Assembly (NCBI GenBank): GCA_009663005.1
Contig: CM018906.1
Span: 19,758,105 to 19,783,104 of the forward strand
Length of the DNA: 25,000 nt
Direction of reading: 5' to 3'
Source: Actinidia chinensis
Taxonomy: Eukaryota; Streptophyta; Magnoliopsida; Ericales; Actinidiaceae
The translations under genes were made by a program, and so were the position numbers. How positions within the stretch are numbered: the first letter of the stretch is position 1; each line of letters begins with the position of its first letter. The notes under the pieces were generated by a model. That model made no database searches. It worked only from the letters and a program-made list of their open reading frames with translations, and was not told the DNA's origin. Shown piece after piece: positions 9,195-19,019 of the stretch.

Positions 9195-10147
9195 TCACCT
9201 ATTGTGACTATCTTATGACAAAATTTATTTTGTCATCTATAGTGACTATTATATAACAAAATATTTTATCACTATTTTAACATATTTTTCGTCACCAGTA
9301 GTGGCTGAAAAATGATAAAAAAAACTTTCTATCACCTAAAAATTTAAATCTAAAAATTATAGAAAAATAGTAAAGGTGAGAAATTTTTTGTCACCTATAA
9401 TTTCAAATTAAATCAAATTGGTGACAAACAATTTTGTCACCAGATTTTTTTAGAAAAAACCTTTTTGGTGATAGAAAATTTCGTTAGCTAAAATTTATAT
9501 TATAAATCAGGACTTAATTAATTTGGAATCAAACTTTATCTCTTCGCCTATCTCCGGCTTAAATCCATTTGAGTTGATCCAACAGTTCAGACTTTTATTT
9601 AATTATTTTTCCGCCCAAAAACTATCACTTTCATTCTCTCTCCTCTCATCACACTTTCACTTTATCTTCCAATAAACGCGCACTCTCTCTCCTCCCAGAC
9701 ACTTTTAAAATCAACCGTTTTATTTTTTTTTAAATACTCCTTTATTCTATTTTTTTATTTTCACTTCGAGTTTATATAAATAATTTTTTTTTGTTAAACT
9801 TTTGTAACCCCTTTATTATTTTTTAATACCCCTTAATTCTTTTTTTTTTCTTTTTACTTTCACTTATGAAATTTTATATTAAAAATAAATTAGTGATACA
9901 AAATTATAAATGTCTTTACTCCCACCTATGGTTTTGTATAAAAGAAAAAAATATGAATCAAGATTTTTTAATATTTTTGTTTTAAAATTTTCGATGATGT
10001 TGATAGTTATATGTCTATTTGTATTTGAGTCTTTTCTGTAATTATCCACGCCTGATTTCCTGTTTTTTTTTTTTTTATTTTAGCTTGTCCGAATTATTGA
10101 CTATAAAAAAATTATAAAAATATGATATTCATTAATTTCTTTTGGTG
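9195..10147 (+). mobile_element. CACTA-like AT-rich flank, second copy
   Basis: This begins TCACCTATTGTG immediately after the LTR and follows 2153-3039 block by block: the CATCTATAGTGACTATTATA region, GTCAC / GTGAC motifs (9293, 9389, 9420, 9435, 9467), the CTCTCTCCTC stretch and the T-rich tail. Homology fades near 10080-10110. It may end at AATTTCTTTTGGTG (10134-10147), which matches 12 of 14 bases of the reverse complement of the left terminus at 29-42. The 3-bp flanks do not match (GTT versus AGG), so the right end is unproven. No transposase ORF. Confidence 0.5.
9700..9910 (+). repeat. Inverted repeat, left arm (AT-rich)
   Basis: The T-rich segment with the order ...GTAACCCCTTTATT..., ...TTTACTTTCACTT..., ...ATTTTATATTAAAAA... 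matches in order the reverse complement of about 10380-10640, and matches 2690-2870 directly. Divergence and low complexity limit certainty. Confidence 0.5.
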
Positions 10148-10379
10148 AGGAGAGAATGATGAGACACGAATATATTCTTAGTAATTTGAATTTACACTAT
10201 ATTATACGTAAGAGATAAATTATTTTTTTATGTTTTATGAGATTAAATCAAAAAGTAAAAAAAAATCATTGATTAATTTGCAAGGATATCTCAAAGGTAA
10301 CACAAATAACAATACCTAATCGACCACATGACAACTGTAACAAAATTATTACAATTTTAACCATATAATTTTCTTTTCT

Positions 10380-10640
10380 AACCAAACCAAGCAACATGCG
10401 CGTCAAAAAGATTATAATTTTTTATATAAAAATTCAGAACTGAAGCAAAAATATAAGAAAAATCAAGGAAATTATAACAAATAAAATAAAGGGGTTATAA
10501 AATTTTATCTTAAGTTTTTTTTAGATAAAATCTAGAAGTGAAAGTAAAAAAAACAACAGAAATCAAGAGTTATAAAAAAAGAATAAATGGGTGGTATTAA
10601 AAAAAACTTTAAAAGGGTTTGAATGGCAAATTGTTAGTTT
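10380..10640 (-). repeat. Inverted repeat, right arm (AT-rich)
   Basis: Read on the minus strand, this contains ACTTTCACTTCTAGATTTTA, then TATAACCCCTTTATT, then CTGAATTTTTATATAAAAA and ATTATAATCTTTTTGACG. The closest plus-strand match is about 2730-2870, with GTAACCTCTTTAT, CTTCCGAATTTTATATAAAA and ATTATAATTTCTTTTACG. The ordered blocks argue for real homology over chance AT-richness. Confidence 0.5.
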
Positions 10641-10898
10641 GAGGAAGAATTTAGGGTAAAAGTTGAAAGTCAAAAAAAAGTTCATTATCGAAGGGGTGGG
10701 ATGTTAGGGGGTGGAAAAAATGGTTCTCTTCTGTTAGTTTAGAATAGATTAGTTAGTTTAGATTAGTTAGTGTTTTATTTTTTAAGAAAGTAACTAGCGA
10801 TACCTTATTTGTGATTATTTTTTATTTTTCTTGTTCTTCTACGATGGAGAATCATCAAAATCGATGAGAATCTAAATTTTAATTTTATTTTTGTGTCG

Positions 10899-10924
10899 GC
10901 CCGTGGGGGTACGGGCATACTAGT
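10899..10924 (+). mobile_element. Helitron-like 3' terminus
   Basis: GCCCGT (10899-10904) and ACGGGC (10911-10916) form a perfect 6-bp GC-rich stem around a GGGGGT loop. Three bases later comes CTAGT (10920-10924), which fits the CTRRT end of Helitrons. In many plant Helitrons a short hairpin of CCCGTG...CACGGG type precedes a TACTAGT end, in an AT-rich context like this one. The base after CTAGT is A, not the T usually found downstream. A TC 5' end could not be identified, so the extent of the element is unknown; no Rep/helicase is visible. Confidence 0.55.
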
Positions 10925-12083
10925 AACATTATAAAGAAGGATAATGATGAGAAAAATCGTCTCTTACACTCCATTGAGAATATAATGTTTGGTCATTTAG
11001 AATCTAGCAATATCTCAAATTACTAAGATCACAATCAAAATTTAACTATAACAAGTGTACATCTTCATAAACCAATGTACTCGTGTACCAATGACAAAAG
11101 CAAGCAAACTAGATCACATAATATTTTTACCATATATACTTCTTATCCTATGCATCATCAAAAGAAAGAGTAGTTGTAACATTTTTGAAAAAACAAAAAG
11201 ATTAAAGATTTGAAGTTTGATCTTCAGAGAAACAAGTATCAAAAAAAAAAAGTCTTCATAAAATAACATTCATATTATCATCCCGGCTACCAACCTTCTG
11301 CATATACAATCTTCAAACGTATCAATAGTTCTCTATCACAACAAAAAGTGTAATAGCATAGCATGTTTACATAAAATATTGCAATATCTTTCTCAATGGT
11401 AAATTGACATATTAACTACTAACAAGAAACATTTTAACCTGAATTAAATGTTCAGTGGAGGAATGATTCTAAAGAATTGTGTGATCAACACACGCCTATG
11501 AACTCCATACGAAAATTTTATGCAACTAGCTTAAGGCTAACGTACTTCAAATTGCAAAGGCAATTGAGAAACCACATGTCCCTAAAACAAGTGTGACCAA
11601 GATGTGAATGTTGATATAAACTTATCATTAAACAGAATGATAGAATTTGAAATCCAACAAGTTCACGAGATCCTAGAAGTAGCATGTGTAGGAGTTACAA
11701 TGAGGAAAATCACTATAATCAGGGCAACAAATGAAATGAGCCGTACAAGAACGTCTCAAGCTCAGCTCGCTAAAGCTCATTTTGAACTTGGTTCATCAAA
11801 GAAAAAAAATAAACTCTAGCCTCAATTTCAAGCTCGTTTAATAAACGTTACCAGTGGGTCATCTTAGATTGGCTCGCGAGCTAGACTTATTTGTTCTAAA
11901 ATTAATTTTACATCTTATTACAATACTTTATCGAGACTTATTAGTATTTTGACATCAACAAAGTTCCAGCAGCTTTGCAAAGAAAATCATCCACGTCTTT
12001 TATAAGTATAAGGACACCAGAAGCATCTTCAGGTAGATTAATTACACCATAAAAATGTAATTATAGGTTTTTAATTCACACTT
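10925..12083. other. AT-rich stretch without recognised features
   Basis: About 1.16 kb with no supported gene, terminal repeat or RNA. The only local pattern is a group of AGCTCG / GAGCT words at about 11759-11890, including GGCTCGCGAGCTAG near 11871, a motif style seen in dispersed plant repeats. The ORF at 11604-11819 has no recognisable motif and I do not call it. Confidence 0.5.
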
Positions 12084-12417
12084 TGTTAGACTAGATTAGC
12101 GTTAATTATGCTTTCTTCGCCATATATTGTATTTAACCTCGTTCTTGATCTTATTGTATGTATTTGAAGCTAAAGGAGTGGTTTTGAAGCCAAAGAAGTG
12201 AGCCAGAGTGCAGACATGGCTTGGCGAGGAACGTTATCGGGGCCTTGTCTCGGAAAATGTGCAAGTTCCTTTTCATAGATCGGAATGGAATGAATGATAT
12301 GCTGTTGGAAAGCTCTCTCTAAGATACACATATTTGAATCTAATGAGCATCGCCAAATTCCAACTCCAAAGGCCTCAAATCAATTGAAAGTAAAAGAGGC
12401 AAAAAAGTGCAATATCA

Positions 12418-12657
12418 TTCGAACGACAAAGCAACCGTTCGAACGCCAAAAGGAAAGGCAGAAGATGAATTTGGCCTGGCATTCGAATACCAAGACAAAT
12501 AGTTTGAATGTCCAAAGAGCATGTAACGAAAAATTAGATTGGTGTTCGAACACCAGGATTGAGAGTTCGAATGCCAAAGAACTAGTTACGAGCGTTCGAT
12601 CGCCCAATCTGCCATTCGAACACCAGGCAAATTTTTGAAAAAATTCTAGGGTTCGAA
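12418..12657 (+). repeat. Paired TTCGAA array in LTR D
   Basis: TTCGAA or one-mismatch versions start at 12418, 12438, 12482, 12503, 12545, 12566, 12595, 12615 and 12652. The first eight form pairs 20-21 bp apart, often followed by (C/T)(G/A)CCA. The related LTR A carries a similar set in the opposite orientation at 14503-14825. Confidence 0.75.
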
Positions 12658-12665
12658 TCTTGAGC

Positions 12666-12675
12666 GTATAAATAC
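12666..12675 (+). promoter_or_regulatory. TATA box of LTR D
   Basis: GTATAAATAC is followed by AAACCCTCATTCC and TTTTCAGAGAG, a layout common at plant LTR promoters, where transcripts start about 30 bp downstream of the TATA box. It lies just after the TTCGAA array, placing that array in the U3 promoter region. Confidence 0.65.
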
Positions 12676-13693
12676 AAACCCTCATTCCATTTTCAGAGAG
12701 CGTCGAATACCACAGTTTTTAGGTTTTGTTTTATGTAACTATTGCTCTCTTAAATTGTAATCACTTAGATTTAAAATTTCAATACAAGTCTTTACATTTC
12801 CTTGCATTCAATCAGAGATTTCTCTTGTTTCTTTGAATCAAATCAATATTTTTAGGTTTATTTCAAGTATTTCAAAGTTTTTCATAAATGGAAATGAGTA
12901 GCTAGTCATTTAAATTGGGTTCAAATGTGAAAATCACTCAAGGAATCCATGGGTTTCAATGGAGGCATCTCGTGAATTTATTGCTAGATTTCTAGATTTT
13001 TAATTTAGTAATTGCATTGTGGTATCTAGAAATAGTATATTGACTAGTTTGGGGTTGATTTTAAGCACCCAAATCGATGGTATTAATTTATGGCTCTTCG
13101 CTAGATAATTACTCGGCAATTACTAGGGAATTAATTCACATCAATTGATTGCAAGATGCCTTGGAACACCTAGGTTATGACTATGTTTGGGCTAATTCAA
13201 TGCACAACTTCCAATTTGGTATTGCCCCTAGTTAAATTGATGGCTATTAAACCTTTGATCTCCCATGACCAGTATCAATTTCAATTGCTTGAGACTATTG
13301 ATTTTCAAAGGTAATCCTCCGAATCAAACACTTTTAATTGTTGTATTTGATTGAGTTGATAAATCTCATGAAAACCTTGGATGAATTGAATGATTGGATC
13401 AATTGAGCCAATTCCCTTTAAATTGCTTTATAAGTCTAATTTTTAATTTACTGTAATTAATTGCCGTAGTGTTAATTTATTTTATTTCATTGAATAATTT
13501 AGTAATTCAAAACTCTCATCAAAACCCAAAGATTTTAGTCTCTTTTATTTTCTCTTTTAATTTTAGAGGCAAATTCCCCTTTAATTGCATTCATTTAAGT
13601 TTTCGTGCACAAAATATAATGAACCAACTCACGCATAAACGTTACAAGGCAGGTAGATTACTAAGCCAGCAATCAATATAAACGTTAACTTAG

Positions 13694-13882
13694 AATAAAT
13701 CTGATTGTTATAAATCAGGCCGTGCATCATCGATTCGCATCACAAAGATGTTATGAACATAATAAGGGACTCCCAAGTTTTCGAAAGTGAATAAATCTGG
13801 TTGTTTTAATCATGGTAGTGCAATCACATCGATCCGAATAACAAGAATGTTTTATCGAACAATAATAGGACGTCCCAGTTTT
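13694..13882 (-). repeat. Doubled ~93-bp repeat in LTR A
   Basis: Two diverged units, 13694-13789 and 13790-13882, share TCTG(A/G)TTGTT, GTGCA(T/A)TCA, CGAT(T/C)CG, AACA(T/A)AATA and CTCCCA / GTCCCAG words. The same doubling exists in LTRs B and C, so it predates their separation. Confidence 0.85.
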
Positions 13883-14227
13883 TTTGAAGTATCTGAAAAC
13901 GAAAAAGAGGAAGAAGGAGAAAAATCAAGACAATAAATCGGTGATATTAAAAAATTTAAAACCAACCCCTCCCATTGTTTCATCCTTGATGATCCCAACA
14001 ACATTCACAATCAATTCCGAGTTGGAACAACTAGGCCAAGTATGGCTTAGAAAAAACATGTACATAAATTCAAAGACATTCGGTATAAATTGACTTGAAT
14101 TGTAAATATTAAAGTTTTACAACAAACATAAAAATAAAACCTAAAGCCAATATGAAACCTAAACTAAAAGGTTGAAAGAAATCCTAAGAAACTAAAGCTC
14201 TTATTTTTCGTTCATAGAGATCAGAAA

Positions 14228-14239
14228 GTATTTATATGC
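14228..14239 (-). promoter_or_regulatory. TATA box of LTR A
   Basis: Minus-strand GCATATAAATAC lies about 0.8 kb inside the LTR start and downstream of the TTCGAA array, mirroring the arrangement in LTR D. A stretch with TCCTAATCCGATTAGGA, a near-perfect dyad at about 14252-14271, lies just upstream on that strand. Confidence 0.6.
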
Positions 14240-14502
14240 AATACAATTAGAATCCTAATCGGATTAGGAAACTTCAAAACTGCTAATCTGTCCCGTACGT
14301 GTATCTCTATTTTTTACTACTTAGAGATCGAATCAGCCAATGCATATTTTGGGACATACTTGTAGTCCCTTTTAAATTTCTTTTGCCAACTCCGCGTTAA
14401 AAATTAGCTCAATCGGATATCGGAGGTAAAAAGATATGGCCAAAATACCGAGACTAAGGAATTTCTGCTAGCGTTGAACGCTGGTCTTTGTCTTTCTGGG
14501 CT

Positions 14503-14825
14503 TTCGAACAATCTATCTTTCACCACCCACATTTTCTGAAACTTTTCCTCTTGCTTTCAGAAGGCAATTCCTTCTCAGTTTGGCTTCAAACTCTTAAGCA
14601 AAATCTCACTCAACTTTTAAGTCTCTTCCGCGCATTTTGAACTGTAAGCAAGGGAGTTCGAAACGGTTGTTCAGATTTTATTTTTGGGCGTTCGAACGTT
14701 AGGCAAAAATAAGATTTTAAAAAAACTTCGATGTTTCCGACTGAGGATATGGGTTCGAACGCTCAGGTTCCTTTTTCTTTTTGTCGTTCGAAACGCTGGT
14801 TTTCCCTCCTTTGCTTGCGTTCGAC
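14503..14825 (-). repeat. TTCGAA array in LTR A
   Basis: TTCGAA or one-mismatch versions start at 14503, 14657, 14691, 14727, 14754, 14787 and 14820, several within (A)GCGTTCGAACG contexts. Read on the minus strand the array precedes the TATA box, as in LTR D. Confidence 0.75.
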
Positions 14826-15053
14826 ACGCCCAATGTAATCTGAACTCTTCTTTTGAGTTTTTTTTCTCCTCGTCTTCACTACACCGTTCCCCTACTTTTA
14901 TGCTCAATTTTTTGCTTTTACCAATATAAACCTACATGAACTCAAATATGCCTATAAGTACAATATAGGGATAAAAATACATAATTTAAACTAAATCTAA
15001 GGCCAACTTATCAGTTTAACTAGCGCTTGGACTACAATTAATACAGTCCAACA

Positions 15054-15080
15054 CACCCGCCAACTAACCTTTTGCTAGTT
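15054..15080 (-). promoter_or_regulatory. PPT-like segment next to LTR A
   Basis: On the minus strand the sequence reads ACTAGCAAAAGGTTAGTTGG and then CGGGTG before TGTTGGACT. The CTAGCAAAAGG...GGG context directly upstream of an LTR start is typical of Athila-like elements; the purine run itself is interrupted. Confidence 0.55.
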
Positions 15081-16719
15081 TCCCTAGCAAATTAAAATAA
15101 AAACAAAAAAATAATCTCTCCTTTCATAAGAGTCCCCGAATGCATAGAAGTATGGCATCAAGCCTTTAAACCGCTAGGTTAACCCCTAGTGGAGAGTGGT
15201 GTCTCGTGAGGGTTTTCAGGGATGATTACCCACAAACATCACAATCATGCAATGTATCAAAAATAATTTAACAACAGTTTCTCAACAAAAATACAATGCA
15301 CAACATTCAAATAAGCCAATCATGCTAAGAATCTACCAAACCGTCAAGGCAAATAACGAGGGATTCAAGTGTAAAGTGGTAGAGTCGTATCCACAAATTT
15401 TAACATTACGCAGTCCATAAAAAACCTACATCCTCAATTCAAAACTCACAAGTATTACACTTCTCACATAGAACACAACAAGTTCCTCTCAGGAATGCTC
15501 GTTGTATGAGTAAGTGTAAAAATAATTCTAATAGGAGTAATACCAATTTCAAAAACCGCAAGATGTAAACTGTATCGACCGTGGAACATAGCTTTATGAA
15601 AGAATTGTGCACCGTTAATGCCACCAGTTGTGAATTTTGACATTGATGACTTTTACATGCAAGGAATTCGAAGACTTATACAATTCCGGAATATTTAAGG
15701 TCATATGAATGAAAGATTAGTCCAGAAAGTAGAGGGGATCAAGTGGTAATAGATCTCGATATGCATTTGCCAACGACATGCAAACTTAATAAGCATTACA
15801 CTTTAAAACTCTTTTTTATATTTTCAAATTTGAACTCCCTTTTTTTCTTTTCTTTTTCTTCTTCTTTTTTTATCAACTTCGCAAAGAATTACCTCCACAC
15901 AATGCGCCTTTTTGAATCTTTTTTATATGCAATTACCGAAAAGAATAAAGAAAAGACGCTATATGTGAATGGCCATACTTAACAAATCAGAATGAATGTA
16001 AATCATGTAAAAGGGTTCGTCAAAGTTATAATCATCACCCACAACATGTAACACCAAATTCAAAAAAATATTGAAACTATTCAAATAAGAAATTCAACAC
16101 ATTTTCTTGAAGTAAAGGTAGTAAAAATCGCTCACAAAACAAAAACGATTCATGACTCTAAATCCACAAGGTTCAAATCTCACTTATGGATGCAGTCATG
16201 TCGACTTCTAACAGTTGTACTTCGAAAAACGACTTGTGCGTAGTGTATGGATCCTCTCTCTCTTAGATAGCACAAAACAGGTAAAGTATCAAGCATGCAA
16301 GATGAATTGAACTTGTTAATCCGCTTAAAAACATCATGTTATGCAAAGTCAACTGTTGCTTCACCTATTTTCAAAACAAAAACACAATGATCAGTAATGG
16401 TTCCCAAAACTAGAATTATCAACCATCACACAATATACGAAAAAATCGGATTATAAAACATTGAATAGGAAAGAGTCACAATGAAATTGGAGGAATCAGA
16501 AAACAAACCTGCTTCGGATGACATGGACATGAAAAATAAACCTGCTATCAAACAATCCAACACATGAACAATATATGTTTTTTTCAAAAATTTTTCAAAA
16601 CAAAATGCTTGTGTTATTTTTTTATGAAAAATTAACCTATCCTAAAAACTAAATTATCCTAAAAACTACGAAACGAAGTACTCCCCCAACTCGAGATGAG
16701 CATTCCGAAATGCTACAAA

Positions 16720-16783
16720 TAAAATAAAAATAGAAAGAAATAAATCATAAAACATAAAATAAAATAAAAATAAAATAACAAAG
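16720..16783. repeat. AAAAT/AAATA microsatellite
   Basis: Irregular (A)nT repeats such as TAAAATAAAAATAAAATAAC. A shorter (AAAAAT)n tract lies at about 18480-18505 within LTR B. Confidence 0.75.
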
Positions 16784-17818
16784 GGGAAAAAAAAAGTAAA
16801 AGGGTTTTTGTATAAGACACACCCTCTCCCCCAACTCGAATAAAACTGATGAACAAGAATCCCAACTAGATCATTTAACACAAATGGTATCCGACCCATA
16901 CTCGTGATCAGCTACTTTAAATTCTTTTATTTTTGAGACGCCTTGAATCTTGTTATGCTACCAAAAAGCCCATCTTTAACCAAATGTAGTTTTGAGATTA
17001 TAATAAATTTTTCGGGAATGAGATAAGGACACAACTCTATTAAATTGGTCAACACCAAGAAAATCTATAACCCTACATTTCAAATGGAAGACTTGTTGCA
17101 CAATCAAGCAACTCAACTTTGTCCTCCCATGAGTTAAATTCTTTAGGTGGTGTAACTAAATCTTGTGCAAGGGTGTCATGGTCATCACTGATGAACCAAC
17201 CTCAAAACTACTGGGTTCACTCGTGATCACACACCTCACCATTATCCTTTCTTCCTTATAAAAAATTCTCTAACCCCCTCTTTTTCCTCTCAATCTCGTA
17301 TCTCCCTCTAGACTCATCCTCCCCAAAATTTATCATTTTTGGGTGCAATGATTTTATTGATTTCCTTTCCACTTGTAGGGGTGTGATTGCTTGTACCTGC
17401 TCATTTGCTTCTTTCAATGCCATTTATAGGCCTAGGATTTTGTTGGGGTTTGGTGGGGGAATCGCTCGTGAGTTTGTTGTGCAATTAGTAATTCTCAAGT
17501 CAAGAGTTCATCTTCCCAATTTGTTGCTCAATATTTGTGACCCTTAATAGCAATCATTATCCTATTCCTCCAAATGTGGAGGTGGTATTGTGTCTGTTGT
17601 GGAGTAGATGGTGCAGAATAATGGCATTGACATAACTTATGGCAACAGGTGGGTGCATGGGAGGGTGGTTGGTTGTTAGAGGAGCAATATAATGGGAAGA
17701 AGACATGACCTCTTAGTGTCCCTCTACCCATGGTCTTGGGTCCCAAGAGGGGTTTGAATAGTTTTCCCACTCATGGCTGTGAGTGTATGAGTTGAATTGT
17801 TACTCTACTTGATTACCA

Positions 17819-18060
17819 GCATCCTTGTGTAGTGTTATTATATTTTTGGCACAAACTCTGAAAATTCATGAGCCTTGACATTCAGTAAACATTTATGGCA
17901 ATAACTAGAACATAATTTGACATGGCTCATTGTATACAAATTCCTGAGATCCTTGAGTAGCATTGACAACGTTTTGAAATACTCTGGAACTCATGAGGCC
18001 TGAGGACATTTTAGTCACAAGGTGCCATATAAGACATGGCCATCGTATACAAATTCCTCA
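17819..18060. repeat. Imperfect tandem repeat, ~114-128 bp period
   Basis: ATCCTTG(T/A)GTAG occurs at 17821 and 17949; CTCTG.AA.TCATGAG at 17856 and 17982; GACATGGC(T/C)CAT(T/C)GTATACAAATTCCT at 17919 and 18033. The spacing varies from 114 to 128 bp, giving about two units. Confidence 0.75.
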
Positions 18061-18289
18061 AAAAATACGTGGATATTTTATAGCAACCATCCGTGTTAGG
18101 CTTGTGCTACTTCAAAATTATTTTCAAAGGATCATCAATTTTTTTTTAAACGAAAAATAGAAAATAAATGGAACCAAATTAAAACCCATGGCCTAAGCCG
18201 AAGATTCCTCCTTCGAGGTAGATTGATGGAATTCAATCCCACTTTTCTCTTCAACCCAAAGCTTTCTAGTGCTCGTTCGTGCCTTTTGG

Positions 18290-18309
18290 TCCCCCGGCAA
18301 ACGGTGCCA
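18290..18309 (-). promoter_or_regulatory. PBS (Asp tRNA type) of element A-B
   Basis: Minus strand TGGCACCGTTTGCCGGGGGA closely matches TGGCGCCGTTGCCGGGGA, the complement of the plant Asp-tRNA (GUC) 3' end used by Athila-type elements, with one substitution and two single-base insertions. It lies about 6 bp inside LTR B, fixing the minus orientation of the element. Confidence 0.8.
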
Positions 18310-18315
18310 AAACTT

Positions 18316-19010
18316 TGATTCGCTCCCAAAGTGAATCCTTACCGCAATTGTAGCGGTCGCGAAATAGTAATACACCGATAATCCGGTATCGTTCTCCTCC
18401 CACGGACCAGCTAAATATAAGTTGTACACTCACCTCACAATATATTAACTCGGATCAACTAGAAATTATATGATTGAATCTAAAAATAAAAATAAAAATA
18501 AAAAATTCTTTTCTTTGGTGGATTTGATTTAACTTAAACTACTCTAAATAAAATGTAATAAAAGTTACTTTAAACTAATTAAAACAACTCGAAATCAATT
18601 GATCCAATCAATTGGTTTCTCGAATCCAATGGAGGCTTCTTATAAAACCGCAAATCCTTCTACCATCGTTGGTCTTGGATTCGTAAGATTTATCTTTTAA
18701 ACAATTGTTCTTTCCAATCTTCAATTCGTGCAACCAAATATAATGAACCCACTCACTTATAAACTTATAAGGCAGCGTAGAGACTCGAGCCAAACCATTC
18801 CATATATAAACATTACTTAGAAATAATCGATTGTTATAATCAAGGCCGTGCATCATCGATTCGCATTCATAAAGATGTTATCGAACTAATAGGACTCCCA
18901 AGTTTTCGAAAGTGATATAATCTTGTTGTTTTTAATCATGGTAGTGCAATCATTCGATCCAAATAACAGAATGTTTATCGAACATATAGACGTCCCAGTT
19001 TTCGAAATTC
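18316..19010 (-). repeat. LTR B: 5' LTR, truncated
   Basis: It begins (plus-strand left edge) TGATTCGCTCCCAAAGTGAA and runs parallel to LTR C from 24114. Shared landmarks are GATTGATCCA(A/G)TCAA, GGATTCG.AAGATTTA, and the doubled ~93-bp repeat. Homology stops near 19006-19016, where gag-like sequence of another element starts. Compared with LTR A it lacks the outer ~1.1 kb, including the TATA box and the TTCGAA array. Confidence 0.8.
18821..19006 (-). repeat. Doubled ~93-bp repeat in LTR B
   Basis: Units 18821-18914 and 18915-19006 are collinear with those in LTRs A and C. The second unit ends at the CGTCCCAGTTTTCGAAA word close to the truncation point. Confidence 0.85.
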
Positions 19011-19019
19011 TCTGATTAT

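Larger units (their letters stand above)
12084..13608 (+). mobile_element. LTR D (gypsy-like), plus strand
   Basis: A probable LTR from TGTTAGACTAG at 12084 to CGTGCA near 13608. It has the organisation of LTR A read on the minus strand: a TGTT(A/G)GACT start, a TATATTGTA-T block, a GAAG-rich stretch, an array of TTCGAA words, then a TATA box (12666-12675). AT-rich sequence with no coding content follows. No PBS or PPT is adjacent, so it is a solo or truncated LTR. Its right edge coincides with the truncated inner end of LTR A. The ORFs at 12294-12638 (plus) and 12380-12685 (minus) overlap the TTCGAA array and look spurious. Confidence 0.5.
13605..15053 (-). repeat. LTR A: 3' LTR of Athila-like element
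   Basis: On the minus strand it starts TGTTGGACTGTATT (right edge 15053) next to a PPT-like segment. It passes a TTCGAA array and a TATA box, then the doubled ~93-bp repeat shared with LTRs B and C, and stops near 13605 at AAATATAATGAACC. The ~415-bp terminal part seen in B (18316-18728) and C (24114 to about 24500) is missing, so this LTR is truncated where LTR D begins. The small ORFs inside (13884-14093, 14671-14929) are not supported. Confidence 0.75.
15081..18289 (-). mobile_element. Internal region of element A-B, no gag/pol
   Basis: About 3.2 kb lies between the PPT of LTR A and the PBS next to LTR B. I find no RT, RNase H, integrase or zinc-knuckle motif on either strand. It holds AT-rich DNA, a CTCCCCCAACTCGA motif twice (about 16681 and 16827), an A/T microsatellite (about 16720-16780), a CT-rich segment near 17278-17320, and tandem repeats at 17819-18060. 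The ORFs here (15439-15624, 15743-15982, 16666-16899, 17528-17770) give low-complexity or unrecognised proteins. With both LTRs, a PBS and a PPT present but no coding, the simplest reading is a LARD-like non-autonomous or heavily deleted derivative. Confidence 0.6.

Noticed and set aside
11759..11890. AGCTCG word cluster as a possible separate element
   Set aside because: Too short and irregular to define ends; recorded only as a local pattern.
12648..12660. GGTTCGAATCT resembling a tRNA B-box
   Set aside because: No A-box, anticodon arm or acceptor pairing is found nearby; it belongs to the TTCGAA array.
12294..12685. Overlapping ORFs of 114 and 101 codons on both strands
   Set aside because: Both translate the TTCGAA array and show only its periodicity; no protein evidence.
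14671..14929. Overlapping ORFs of 78 and 81 codons on opposite strands
   Set aside because: They fall in the promoter part of LTR A over the TTCGAA array.
18135..18429. Overlapping minus-strand ORFs of 64 and 78 codons
   Set aside because: They span the PBS and LTR edge, which are non-coding signals; no domain seen.
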